The translations under genes were made by a program, and so were the position numbers. The notes beneath the pieces are model-generated. The model was given only the letters and a program-made list of their open reading frames with translations, was not told where the DNA came from and ran no database searches. 64,000 nucleotides of DNA from Micractinium sp. NFX-FRZ. Lineage: Eukaryota > Chlorophyta > Trebouxiophyceae > Chlorellales > Chlorellaceae. The stretch covers positions 1 to 64,000 of the forward strand of contig JAPTJF010000038.1 of NCBI GenBank assembly GCA_029339195.1, read 5' to 3'. This document shows, piece after piece, positions 1 to 12,100 of this stretch; position 1 is the stretch's first letter, and the number at the start of each line of letters is the position of its first letter.

Positions 1-409
1 AAGAGGGGGTTGGGAGGGAATTCCCAATAGCACGCAGCTTTGGAGCAATGGCGCTGGACAAAATCTGGGTGGTGTAGTGGCGGAGGGGGGGAAGGGCTAG
101 CAAGGGGGGACAAAGAGAGAACGCAGTGGTTGCAGGAGGGGCTCCTGTTTTCTCAGGGGGTAGGGACGGGAGAAAGGTGCGGAGGGGAGGAGGGGCACGC
201 TATGCAGGCGCAGAGCAGCAAGCAGGGCGCAGGCACAGGCAGACGCCAAGGCGTCAGACGTGTTGCTAGCAAAACGGCAACTGAGCGTGGCTGCGTGCCG
301 GGGCAGGCCGGCCGGCTGGCCAGCAGCCCTGTCAACAAGCGCAGGCAGCTAGTTAAGGGGCCCACGCCCTGGCAGCGGCTGCAGCGCGGTCAGGGGGAGA
401 GGAGGCGCT

Positions 410-1453
410 TCAGAAGCCCTTGCTCTCGGCGCGCTTGCGCTCCAGGAAGTCGAGCTGCTCCTTGGACAGCTTGGACTGCTCCTGGGCGGTCACAAACTTG
501 TAAGAGCCACCAGAGCTGGCGGCCGGGGCGGCGGAGGGGGCGCGGCTGGTGGGGCGCGCGGAGGCGCTGCGGCCGCGGGTGGGGGCGGGGGCGGGGGAGG
601 CGGAGCGCTCGCGGGCGCGGCGCTCCATGAACTCCTTCTGCTCGGCGCTCAGGCCGTTGGCGGCGGCAGGCGCCGCGCTGCGGCCACGGGCGGGGGCCTG
701 CAGGATTGGGATGGCAGGACAGGGCAGCGGAGGTCAGCGTGGATGTACGCAGGCGTGCTTGCAGCAGCGGGCAAAGGAGGTGGTGCAGATTCCGCTTTCT
801 TGCCTCCCCAGGTGACCCACAAATGTTGCGCATGCATGATGCTCTGGAGGACAGACAGTGAGGACATGGAGGGCAAAGTACCAAGCGAGTGCAAAGCAGC
901 ATCAGGACACCAGCGGCTCCCAAGCAAGCCAGCAGGGGTTGGGCATGCAGCAGCCCACAAAGAGTGACGGCGGGCTGATGCAGGGCACCGCTCGGTGAGC
1001 TAGCGTGCACGCACCGCGGCAGAGGGGCCACGGGACTCGGACCGCTTGCGCTCCAGGAAGGCCAGCTGCTCAGCGGAGAGCTTGGAGGTGTCCACAGCCA
1101 CGGCAGACACAGTCACGCGTGCCTTCTGCGGCAGCGGGGCGGCGGGAGCGGCGGGCAGGACGGCGGGGGTGAGCGCAACGGCACTGTGGTCAGGCGCAAT
1201 GCGCGACTGCCGCTCGGGGCAAGCCATCCAAAAGGCATGCCTGAGGGACCGGGAACACCCTGCGGCCGGCAAGCAAGCGGCTGCCTTGCACCGCGACCTT
1301 ATCCTCCTGAGGTGAGCCCCCAGGTGCCCCGTCGCGGCCCGTGCGCCATCGCCCCCACAAACGTGCCCCACATACCTGGCCGGCCTGAGCGCCGCGGGCC
1401 AGGGCCGGGCGCCGTGCCACAAAGGCACGGGAAGTCAGCTGGGAGGCCTGCAT
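410..1453 (-). CDS. Plastid-targeted disordered protein with three L-S-x-E-Q helix repeats (Rubisco-linker-like architecture)
   Basis: Three exons are read: 1376-1453, 1015-1206 and 410-697, giving 185 aa. The start MQASQLTSRAFVARRP looks like a green-algal plastid transit peptide. The mature part is rich in Ala, Pro, Ser and Arg and looks disordered. It carries three copies of a short amphipathic motif: LSAEQLAFLERKRSESRG at 69-86, LSAEQKEFMERRARERS at 106-122, and LSKEQLDFLERKRAESKG at 167-184, the last at the C-terminus. Copies are separated by basic Arg/Ser/Pro linkers. Exon 2-3 junctions are clean (GTGCGTG donor, CTGCAG acceptor). The exon 2 acceptor is the in-phase CGGCAG choice and is less certain. 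Short helices spaced along a basic disordered plastid protein are the design of Rubisco-condensing linkers (EPYC1 in Chlamydomonas, CsLinker in Chlorella). Assignment to that class is inference; another plastid scaffold or ribosome-associated protein is possible. Confidence 0.7.
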
Positions 1454-2618
1454 ATTTAGATGGTGGCCTTCGAGACTCCCGGAAGACTTGCAGACCCCTA
1501 TAACTTAATCTTTAGCGTGGTAGGCCTGGAAGAGCGAGGCGCGCTGGCTTTAGCGCTGCATGCACTCGGCGACTACCACACGTCGACGTGGCACTTGCGG
1601 CTCGTCAACCAGGCAAAAGGCCCTGCAGGCAAGATGCCTGTTGCTATCTGTGTCGGGCCCCCAGTGCGGGACGATCACTGCCAGCTGCCGTGGGGAGGTG
1701 GCATCCCAGCGGCGGCGGGCGGCGCACTTACTGCGTCAGCTACAGGCAGCGTCGGCGGCAGCCTGTCCCCCTTCTGTGAGTCCTCCATATACATCGTTCT
1801 TTCGGATGTGACGGCTCGGAGCAGTTCATCCAGTTAGTTCATAACAGCTGTGGTGGGTGCATCGACAGGGAGGTGCTGGTCTGACACAGTGGGAAGGTGG
1901 GAGGGTCGGTGGTGGGACCGGTGGTGGTACAGTCAACAGGCCGTGAGGTCATTCCATGCTGGCAATTAAATACCAAGCCAACCAGACTGAGTAGAGTTGA
2001 AGATACCACTGCTCCAGAGAAGCATGTGGGGAGGGAGGAAAGCCGTGCAAGAGGGCGCAAAGGCGGCGGGGGGAGCACACATGACATATGAGGGAGGAGG
2101 GCAGCCAAGCGCATCTCGATGTGCTGGTCCCAAGACAGTGGGGCCCGCCTTTACCGGCAGTGCTAGGAAGCCTCCCCATCCATGCCTAATGCGGTCGCAC
2201 CAAGAAATCTGCCCACCTCCGCAGCCTGCTGTGTGCCGCCGAGCGCAACCTCTGCTGCCATGAGGCACGCCACAGTGTATCAACCAGCCAGGGCTGCCCC
2301 ACAGGCCGCCGCAGCCACTGCAGCAGGCAAGCATCCCCCCACCCCACTTCTTGACCCCACTTGGCTATCGTTCGCCCAGCAGAGCGGGGCATTGCCGGGT
2401 GAACCCGGATGGCAGCATGGGCAGCACAGAACACCGCCCTGCTCTTGGCTTCCACGCACAGACAGCCCAGAGCCACGTGTGTATGAGTGCTTCGCTAGAG
2501 TGTGCCAGTCTGGGTGGCGGCGGGCGGGGGGGCGGGGGGGCCGCAGGTCTGGGACCATGCAACAGGATGAACACTTGGTAAGGCTCACACTTCAGGTTGA
2601 ATCTTGCAAGTGTGCTGC
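1454..2618. other. Intergenic region, no supported gene
   Basis: This 1.2 kb holds the upstream region of the repeat protein and the 3' flank of the membrane-protein gene, both on the minus strand. Open frames exist on both strands, for example 1460-1837 and 2182-2994 on the plus strand. None shows a recognisable domain, convincing splice sites or protein-like composition. Confidence 0.5.
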
Positions 2619-4954
2619 TTACAAAAGGCTCATGTACAGCTTGCAGCCCAGCCAGCAGAAGGACAGGCAGCACCAGCACAGAATGACGCGCTCCAGCGGT
2701 TCATTGAACGCCTGCCAGCACTCCAGCAGCGCACGGTTCCCATGCGCAGCCGCCTGCCCCGCCAGCCTGACAATGCGCCGACGCCCAGAGCTGCCGCCAC
2801 CACCGCTGCCTCCCTGCCCGCCAGCTGCTGCTGCTTGCGGCCGCCAGAGGCATATCGACAGCAGCGTGGGCAGAATCACCACCAAGAGGAGGCGCGTGAA
2901 CAAGATCATGGCCGCGCAGACGCTCAACACTGGCGCCCTGCCTGCAGTCAATGGTTGGTGTTTCAGAGGAAGCAGGGGGCACCCCTGCGGTTGATGTGTG
3001 CAGCCTGCGCTGCTGTGCGTGCAGTCTTGGGGCAGGCCCGTACGCATGCAGGCAGCCAGCCCTGAGATAGTGGATTCATCATGCCATCACAGCCATAGCC
3101 ACAGGCGGCCACCACAGCTGTGCTGATGACACAGCCTGTGCCTGCGCACCTGTGAGCACCACTTGTTCTGGTGGTGCTGCACCTGCTGCAATAGACTGAA
3201 GCACCGTCGGCGCTGCTAGGAGGTCCACAGCAGCAGCCACGCCAGCAATGCGGTGCTGGGTGAGTAGGTCGCTCAACAGCTGCAGCGGGGTGGGGTGGCA
3301 CAGCGCATGCTGTGGTTGTCAAATCACGCCGGCAGGGCTGCAGCGCAGGCAGGGCGGCTGGCAGTGTGTAGCACAGTGCAGCGCTGTGCAGGCATCAAAT
3401 CATGACGGCAGCAGCCGTGTCAGAGCCATGCCCTTTCCACACGCCGGTGCCGGCAGCAGGCACAGCGCTGCCTTCACCTGCGTGCTGCAGTAGCCACTGC
3501 AGCCTGTCAGAAGGAGGGAGGCAGTCTGGGTTATGATGGTTGTCGCAGGCGCAAGCGGCACGATGATGGCTGGTGCTGTGGCGGCCATAACTCGCGTGCC
3601 TGCAGGTGGGGATAAAAGCACGCCGTGGCCCCTCAAACAACCGCACAGGCACGGACAGCTTCCCTGGCGCAGCCCCATGAAGCCCCTGGCTCCTCGCACC
3701 CCAAACGCAACCGCCAGAATGGCTTGGGCTTGTGCCTGCTCGACAGTCGAGATCATACACTACGCCGTGGGTTGTCCGGGCATGGCACGCACATACGCTT
3801 CACTCTGTGTTGATGCACACGCGCACCAGCTCTGCCAGCTCCTTGCAACCACCTGCCCTACCGTACCTATAAAAACGCGCAACATGTCCAGCAGAGCACC
3901 CCAGGCCCCTGGTTGGGGTGGCCGGCTCAGCATCACTGCTGCGCCCGCCTGCACTCACGGTGCCTCGCGCAGGCGAGCAAGCAGAAAAGGGGGCGCACAA
4001 TGAGTGGCAAGCGCGATCCATGCGGGGGGCGGTGATGGGATGCCGGCGCTGTGGGGATGCCCAAGTTTTCTGCCGCTGCTGCCGCCACCGCCGCTGCAGC
4101 GGCTGCCTGGCAGGGCTGCCACTCACCCCTGACTTCCGGTTGTAGGGCAGCAGGAAACCAATGATGCGGATGGTTGGTAGCAGCCACTCCCTGCAGGATG
4201 GGCAGACACGTAAAGATGGGCAGACACGTCACTGGCAGACGCTGCAAGGAATTGCAGTTTCGCGCAGGCAACAGCGCAGCCCAGCGCGAGAGCTGGCCTG
4301 CCGACATGCGGTGCCGTCGACCGAGCGAAGGAAGAACAGGCACAGTGAAGTGTGTTCTCACACAAAGGGTACATCCCTGGGTCAAGCACGCAAGCGCGCC
4401 CACTTTGCCATTCCTCCTCAACCATCTCACCGGTTGATGGAGTAGTAGTCTGGCTGCAGGAGGGCAAGGAACAGGGCCATGCTGTACACGGCAAGTGCGA
4501 CAGTGGGCCCTGCTTGCTCCCACAAGCCGTCGTGTGTCTTGCCCCCGTTTGAGAGCACAACCAGCGCTTGGCCCGCAACCAGGATGACAAGCCCGGCTTG
4601 GTCCAAATTGAGGCCTCCCACATGGTGAAACCGGGGGGCTGGCATTGCGGCAGCCGCAGTCTGCGCTGTAATGGCACCACCATCAGCGGCGGCGGCAGTG
4701 GTGGCGGCGGCGGCAGCAGCTGCGGTGGCAAAAGAACCGGTCTCCTGCGCCCCTGCGCTTGCAGGCTGTCGACCTCGAAGCATGTCGCTCTCTGCAGTTG
4801 CCGCGCGGGGGTGGGGAACTGGCCTGCGGCTGACTGACCAGTCGCGGCGCGTGGGCACTATGGATTCTGCTGCGGCTGGGCGGGTTTGGCAACCTGTCTG
4901 GAGTGTTGAAGGTAGAAGGTTTACGTTGCTCAGATTGCCCAGGATGCATGACAT
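2619..4954 (-). CDS. Predicted plastid multi-span membrane protein, unknown family
   Basis: Seven exons fit in phase: 4431-4954, 4127-4190, 3867-3948, 3700-3759, 3478-3599, 3150-3279 and 2619-2941, giving 434 aa. The first ~60 residues from MSCILGNLSNVNLLPST resemble a transit peptide, followed by an Ala-rich stretch. Hydrophobic segments follow: AGLVILVAGQALVVL, VALAVYSMALFLALLQ, LLPTIRIIGFLLPYN, MAATAPAIIVPLAPA and MILFTRLLLVVILPTLLSIC. The tail after the last segment has a Gly-rich linker and a Cys/Trp-rich end. I recognise no family. Exon 4 is the weakest part: an alternative path reads AQAQAILAVAFG from 3735 but breaks phase with exon 5. The other junctions have good GTGAG/GTGCG donors and CTGCAG-like acceptors. 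Confidence 0.6.
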
Positions 4955-5379
4955 GGACGTGCACTTTGCCGTTCCTCCAGCTGTCCTGTGCGCCACTCAA
5001 GTGGCCCTGTTCTGGCCCAAGCTGGAATTTGTGTGGCATATGGAAGGCACATTGTCCCTGCCGGCCCCTCACAGTGTTACGGAGCGCAAATGCTGCTGCC
5101 CCCCAGCCCCACAGCTGCCCTGCCCAGGTGGCAAGTGACCGCTGGGCGGGAGGCCCTCCTCCTTGCCAGCTGCACTGCGTGCTGAACAGTGTAACCCAGC
5201 CTTGATGCATGCAATGTACTTGAGCAGCAATTATTTGGGTCACAAGGGGGCCTCAGGAGTCCATGTTTCGACTTGCTGCGCAGCAAGGGCACCGAGCAGC
5301 GCCAGCGGCTGTGCATGCAGGCACCACAGAACTGGGCAGGCATGAATGCATGCAGCCCTGTTTGCTCAGCCGCAACTGC
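4955..5379. other. Intergenic region between two minus-strand genes
   Basis: The 425 nt contain the 3' flank of the OSCA gene and the upstream region of the membrane-protein gene. I see no additional gene and no strong regulatory motif. Confidence 0.5.
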
Positions 5380-8300
5380 TCAGATGGAGTAGCGGCTCAC
5401 ACCGTACTTCTCCCACACCTGCGAGACAGGGCGGGGGCAGGAGGCAGGGAGGGTGTCATTTGGACGCACCTGGCTGGGTGAGAGCACGATGGCAAACGCC
5501 CAAGCTGCGCTGAAAGCGGGTGGCTGTGCACCCCTGCCGCTGCCAGGCCTCAGGCTCACACCCGTGCTGCAGGTCTTGCCTAGCCGGCCCTGATTGCATG
5601 CATGGCAGGCCACTTGGTGTGCCCCCTACGCCCTGCCCCGACAGCGCCCACCCTTGCCCCACCTTGCCCCACTCTGGGTACCACCCCACCGCCTGCTTGC
5701 GCAGCGGCGGCGGCATGAAGGCGGCCGGCTCCAGCTGGGCCCGCGGCGTGTGCAGCGTGGCCTGCAGCGGCAGCGCGTGCGCGTAGTGGCCCACCGACAG
5801 GGTCACCTTCCTGCAGGCAGGCACAAGGGGGTGGCGTGGTGTGGAGGGGAGTGCGGTGGCGGAGAGGTGGCTGCACGGGCAGGAGGGTGTGTGGGAGGTA
5901 GGAGGGGGAGGGGGGCAGAGCTAGGCCGCCGCCTCCTGCTGCCAACCTGCTGCCTCCCTGCCACACACCCCCCATGCCCCCTCCCCCCATCTTCCCCCCG
6001 CCTCGCTCGCTCCCCCATTGGTGCACGCAGCAACAGCAGCCCCGCCTGCTGCATGCCAAACCGCAGTATAAAGGCTCTCACCCGGCCTCCCCCCCAGGGC
6101 CCCTCTCCCTCTCACTTGTGGTACATCAGCAGCCCAACCTGCTGAGTGCACACCAGCACCAGTGAGGCGGTGAACATCTTTTTGGAGGCCAGCACCGCTG
6201 CAGTGAAGGTGGAGAAGAGGGACATGGCCCACACCTGCGGCGGGGGAGGGGGTGGGGGCCCCAGGGGCGCATAACTTGGCAGGGCAGCACGGCAGCGGTG
6301 AGGGCAGGGATGCGAGGCAGTTCAGGCCTGCAGGGCCTGGGACAGGGGCCCGAGGCGCCGGGTACGGGGAGAGGCGAGCACGTGCCAGGGCCTAGGGTTT
6401 TCAGAGGAGTGGGCTGCTTGCTGGGTCTGCCTGGCTGCGCATGCCTAGCCTCCATGCTCTTTGCTGGCGGGCAGGTGATCAGGCGGGGGCCCGGGCTCCC
6501 TTGGGCTCCTGTTGCCTGGCTGGCTTGCTGCCACGTGTGCTGTTCTGCCTGCTGGCTGCCCGCCCCACCGTGAGTGAGAAGATGACCTCAAAGAGCGCGC
6601 CCCCCGACTCGTAGCTGCGCTCGTAAAAGTACAGTGCACAGTAGCGCCAGGCAACCTACTTGAAAGGGGGAGGGTGGGGGGTAGGGGGCGAGGGTGGGAT
6701 GGGGAGGTGGAGGCACACAAGAGTATGGTTGCCGGGTGGGGTGGGGAAAGGGCACATGCGTCTGTGCACTCACATGTGGAAAGGTGGGTCAGGTGTTAAG
6801 GGGCACGCTGCTGCCTGCACACCACTCCGCCCCCTGCCCAGCAATTGGGCGACTGCCCGTCTCCCTGCCCATCCCTGCTGCCCCCGCCTTGCCCCGCCCC
6901 GCCCCGCTCCCACGCACCCATGCGGTCAGGAAGAAGCCAGCGGCTGCGGGCAGCACCAAGGGGGCGATCACAGCGTAGCTCAGCGCCATCGTAACGATGA
7001 GCAGGAAGGAGCCGTAGTGGCGGGCGCCGCGGTAGGAGGGCGGCGTGCGGATCATGGCGTGGTCCCGCTCACACTTGGGGCCTGGCAGGGTTAGGGAGGC
7101 GGGAGGGAGGGAGGCAGGTTTCAGGGCGCTGATGGTCGCACTCAGCTCAAGGGCGGCGGGCGGCGCAGGCGGCAAGGACAGTGCGGCGCCGGCGCCCTTG
7201 CCACCAGGTTGAACGTCACAAGCCACGTCAGCACTCACGGAAGAGGCCAAGGGCCCGGAAAATTACAAACAGGACGGTGCCTTCGTGCGGCCTGCGGGCA
7301 GGCGCAGGGGCCAGCGGGAGGGGCGGGGGTGCTTGTGGGCGCGGTACACAGGTGCCAGGGCAGGGCAGGGCAGGGCAGGGATCACAGGGCAGGGCAGGGC
7401 AGGGCTCATGGCCAGCCGGCTCTCAGCCAACCTGCTTGCCCTGTGTCACGCGCCCGGCCGGCTGCCGCCTGCACAGCGCAGCTGCCTCACGCACAACGCC
7501 CCATGCCTGCCATGGCGACCCTCCTGCCCCTGGCCCAGCCCTCCCCCCGGCTTGCCAGATGAATCGGAACATGTTGGTTGACAGTGTGTGGATGATGATG
7601 TAGTTCAGAAAGTAAGTGGACGCCGTGGGCAGCGCCGTGCCCAGCATGGTCAGCCAGTAGCCTGCAGGGCGCAGCGGGCAAAGCACGCATAGCGCGCAGC
7701 GAAGGCAAGCCTGTGAGTGGAGGCAGGCCCAAAGCGGGACGCCATGGGTCGGCAAGGGCGACTCAAGGGCCCAGGTGGGACAGCGCAGCGCAGCACAGCA
7801 CAGCACAGCGCAGCACCCACCCCGCTCGTTCCGTGTGCTGCCAGTCTGCTGGAACACGGAACCTCCCGGCACAGCACAGAGCAGCACAGGGCAGCACAGC
7901 GCAGCACAGCGCAGCACCCACCCGGCTCGTTCAGTGTGCTGCCAATCTGCTGGAACACGGAGCCTCCCAGCACGGATCCCAGGAAAGTGTTGAAGACGTT
8001 GAAGCTGAAGAAGAGCACAGTAATGCGGCGGTCCAGGTCGCTCAGAGCCAGGTGGCGCAGCTCCGACTGCGGGGCAGGGCAGGGCGGGCCGGGGCGGGAC
8101 TGGGCTGGGTTGGGCTGTGAGTGGGTGTAGGCGAGGGTGGGGGCGGATGCAGGCGAGGGTTGGGGAGGGTGCAGGCAAGGGTGGGGTGCAGGTGAGGGTA
8201 GCTGCATGCAAGAGTGGGGGTGGGGTTTTCGGGTGTTGGGGATGACAGCCGAGGCATGGGCACCGGTGGGTGCCCGCAGGAGTCGCTGTTCCCGGCAGGC

Positions 8301-9144
8301 AAGCAGGCGAGGGTGGGAGGCAGGAGGGGATCACAGTGGGGGCGCCCAGACCGAGTTCGTGGCAGTTGAGACTTCACGGCAGTCTTTACTGCGTGTGAAG
8401 CTGCTCACCTGGCTGGCAAAGAAGAAGGCCATGGGCAGGACGTAGGTGTCCCACAGCATGGAGATGAGGGAGGGCAGGAGGCCTGCAGGGGGCGGGGGCA
8501 GGGGCGGGTGTTGGGGGACGCACGCACAGGGCAGGCGCACAGCTGAGCAGCAGCGGCCTGCTGTGCTGCGTGCGCTTGTTGGGACTCGAGGTGCGCAGCC
8601 CACGCTGTGGTGTGGTGCCACCTCCCTTGGATCCGCCGCCCTGCATGCCAAGCCGACCCCCTGTTCCCAGCAGCCCCCGGGCCCACCCTGCAGCAGGTTC
8701 TTCATCAGCTTGGACCAAAAGTCGTCCTCCTGGCAGTACCAGGGCCAGTACAGCGAGTTGGTTTCTGCAGGGGCGTCAGAAAGCGAGCACTTTAGTGGAA
8801 GCACTTTAGCACTTTAGCACTTTAGCGGAAGCACTTCAGTGCAAGGGAGCTGCCGCCGGTCAAGCAGCAAGTGGAGGTGCGTGCGTTCAGAGCAGGCAGG
8901 CAAGCTGGCAGGGAGGGAGGGGAGGTCACACCCAGCGAGGCATGCTGGTCACCATTCTCCGCTCTGGCACACAGCCCGCCTCCCTCTCTGCCTTGGGCGG
9001 TGAGCTGGCTCTGAGAGTTGAGGCACGCCAGGAAAGCAGCTCCCCCCAGGGCTACCACGCAGCGCCCTGCCCTGCAGGCAAAATCCCCCGGACTGCTGCT
9101 GCCGCGCCCCACCCCGCCCTGCAGCGTCCGCTGGCGCACGCCGC

Positions 9145-9180
<36 letters not shown>

Positions 9181-12100
9181 AGGTCCCGCCCACCTGGCGT
9201 GCCGCCGCACACAGCGGTGGACAGGTTGGAGAGTGCGCCGGTGGCCACGCCAATGGGGAAGAGCATCACCAGCACGAGGAAGGGGATGACCGCCAGCTTG
9301 CGCAGCGTGCGCTGCCACCACGTCACCCACAGCGCGGCCCAGTTGAGATTGTCGGGGCCCTGGGGCGCAGGGGGGCAGGCGGCCGGGCCATGGGCAGGTC
9401 AGCAGGGAGGATTTTGGTGTCCACAAGGGAGGCTTAGAGGCACCCCCTTGCTTGGCTCTTCCTGCATTCCCTACCACTCGCGCACTCTCTCACCGGGCAG
9501 GGGCGCACGTCAAAGTGGACGTCTGGCACCAGGCTGCCTCGAACTGAGGCGGCCATGGCGGCAGCCGACTGGTCGCTGCGGTGGTGGGAGGGGGGGGCAG
9601 GTGGTGTGCAGGTGAGCAGGGTGCTTGCCTTGGGTTGGCTGCAAGCTTGACTCACGCAAGCACACCACCCCGCCCTGCACTGAAGCGGCCGCTGTCGGCT
9701 GCTTGCGCATGTTGGCTGCCTGCCCCACCTTGTCCCACTGCCTGCTTGTACCCACACGTGCTGTGCTTGTACCCACACGCATGCATCATTTCGAGCGCGC
9801 ATTCGGCATGCCAGAACCCAGAGGGACCTCCCACCTACCCACCTGAAGAGCGCAATGAAAGCGGTGCCCAGCGGGCGCTGGAGCGCCGCCTGCCGGGCCG
9901 CCTCCACCTCCCGCTCCAGCCCCTCCACCTGCCCCTGCCACTCAGCCAGCGCCGCCTCCGCCCGCGCCAGCCTGGCAGCCGCTGCAGCCGCCTTGCCGTG
10001 CTGCCTGCCCCCGCCGCCAGCCAATGGCTCCTCCGCCTTGGCCGCTTGCACCTTGGCCGCACCGTCGTTCCCTAGTCCCCCCAGCTCCTGCCGTGCTCGG
10101 GCAACGTCTTTGGCACACCGGTCGCGCTTGGTGGCTGCCTGGTCGTGCTTGCAGAGCAGCACGTCCACTGCGTGGTGGTTGTACACCCGCACCAGCTGGG
10201 TGAAGGAGGCGGGGAAGAGGCCCTGTGAGAGGTCATGGAGGGGGCGGCAGGTATGAGGAGTGCACCTGGGTAAGGGTGGACAGGGAAGACGGGCTGGCTG
10301 CCTGCCACGCAGGGCGGGGCAACACGCAGGGCAGGCAGGGCAGGCAAGGCAAGGCAAGCAGGGCAGGGCAGGGCAGGGCGGCCAAGGCAGGCAGGCGCCT
10401 CACCTGCAGCGCCTCGGTCAGCTGGGCTGCCACCAGCTCCGCCCCCTGCCCCGCCTGCTCCCTCCCCGCCACCAGCCGCGCCATGCGCGTGCTGCTTCCC
10501 TGCAGCTGCCCGGCGTGCCCATCCACAGGCTGACCATCCAGAGGCTGCCCATCCAGAGGCTGCCCATCCAGAGGCTGCCCCTCGCCCAGCAAAGCCTCTT
10601 CCACTGCACCGCTGCCCTTGCCGCTCTCAACCAGCACAGCGGTGGGGCTTGAGGCCGGCGGGCGCAGCAGCCTCCACAGTTCCCTGGCGGTAAGGGCGGG
10701 CAGAATGTCAATCGCTTGCAGCACGAGCGCTGGGCACTGGTGCACCACATGCAGGGGCAGGCGGCCTCTTGCGGCGAGCCTTGCAGGTGGCCCAGCGGTG
10801 CGCTGGCACAGGGCTGCTGGCGGCCACCCTACCCGCAGCACTGGCTTCTGTCTTATCCACAGCGCTGCCCTCTACCATAACCCCAGCACTGGCTGCTGTC
10901 CTATCCACAGCACTGCCCTCTACCATAACCCCAGCACTGCCCTCTACCATAACCCCAGCTCTGCCCTCTGTCCTGTCCCCAGCTCTGCCCTCTGTCCTAT
11001 CCCCAGCACGGCCCTCTGTCCTATCCACAGCACCGGGGCGGGCTGCTGTGTGGGGCACCACCTCACCCACCCCACCTGGAGGGAGGGGGCCCTGCCGTGG
11101 TGAGCAGCAGCGAGTATGCCTCGGAAGACACCCACACCGGCTGGCCGGCAGCGGTCCTGGCCGCCACCCGCTTCCGCAGGGAGGGGCAGGTCTTGCCCGC
11201 TATCACGCCGGTGGTGCCCCAGGCAGCTGCAGGGGCGGGAAGGAGAGGAGGGGCAGGGCGGAAAGGGGCAAACGCGGGTAAATTTAGGGTTGGGGGTAGG
11301 CGGTGGAGGGCGGTGGATGCATAGAGACTGCGCATGTAGGGACCGCCACATTCCTGAGTGAACTTTGGGAATGCAACAGGGGTGTTCATTGGTTCCGCAG
11401 TCACCTGCAGCTGCCTGGACTCGACTCCGCCCCACCCCACGCCGCCGCCTCCCTGGCTCTCACCGCTGTACTCGGGCGGCACCCGCTCAGGAGGCAGCCA
11501 CCAAGGCAGCACGGCAGCGCTGCACTGGTCTCCCTCGGTCCCTGCCTCCCTGCCTCCCGCTGCCACGCCAGGCACAGGCTTGGCTGGCAGCACAGGAGTT
11601 TTGTAAGGCGCCTCCGCCAGGCCGCCCTTGCTTGCAACTGCCTCGGGCAGCAGCGGGGCTGTCGGCTCGCAGGGCGCCGCCTCGCAGCTGCCCTGGTCCT
11701 CAGCCTCTCCCTCTGGGCAGCCTGGGCAGCCTGCCAGGCTGGCAGGTGACTCGTCGCCTGCCGGGCCAGCAGCCGACTCGTCGGCATGCAGCTGCTCCAG
11801 CGTTCTGCGGGCGTAGGCGGTGTCGCTGCGCAGCATCTGCGGGCGGCGGTGGGGAGCTACCGGCATAGCTGGCAGGAGACACAGGGCAGCGCCGCAGTAG
11901 GGTGCTGCTGCCAGGCAGAGGCGCCTTGTCGCAGCGCAGTGCAGCGCAGCGCCAACCACAGCACACTCAGCACAGCACAGCAGTCACTGGAGGATCTGGG
12001 AGGCTGCCGGGCTGGCAATGGGGCCGCTCACTCACCCACCCCCTGCACTCACATAGTAGGGCGACAGCAGGCGCAGCAGCGTGTCGACCACCGTGCGCCA

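Noticed and set aside
7423..8334. Minus-strand open frame of 303 codons read as one exon
   Set aside because: It mixes real OSCA exons with their introns, in one frame by chance. Splice sites and homology give three separate exons.
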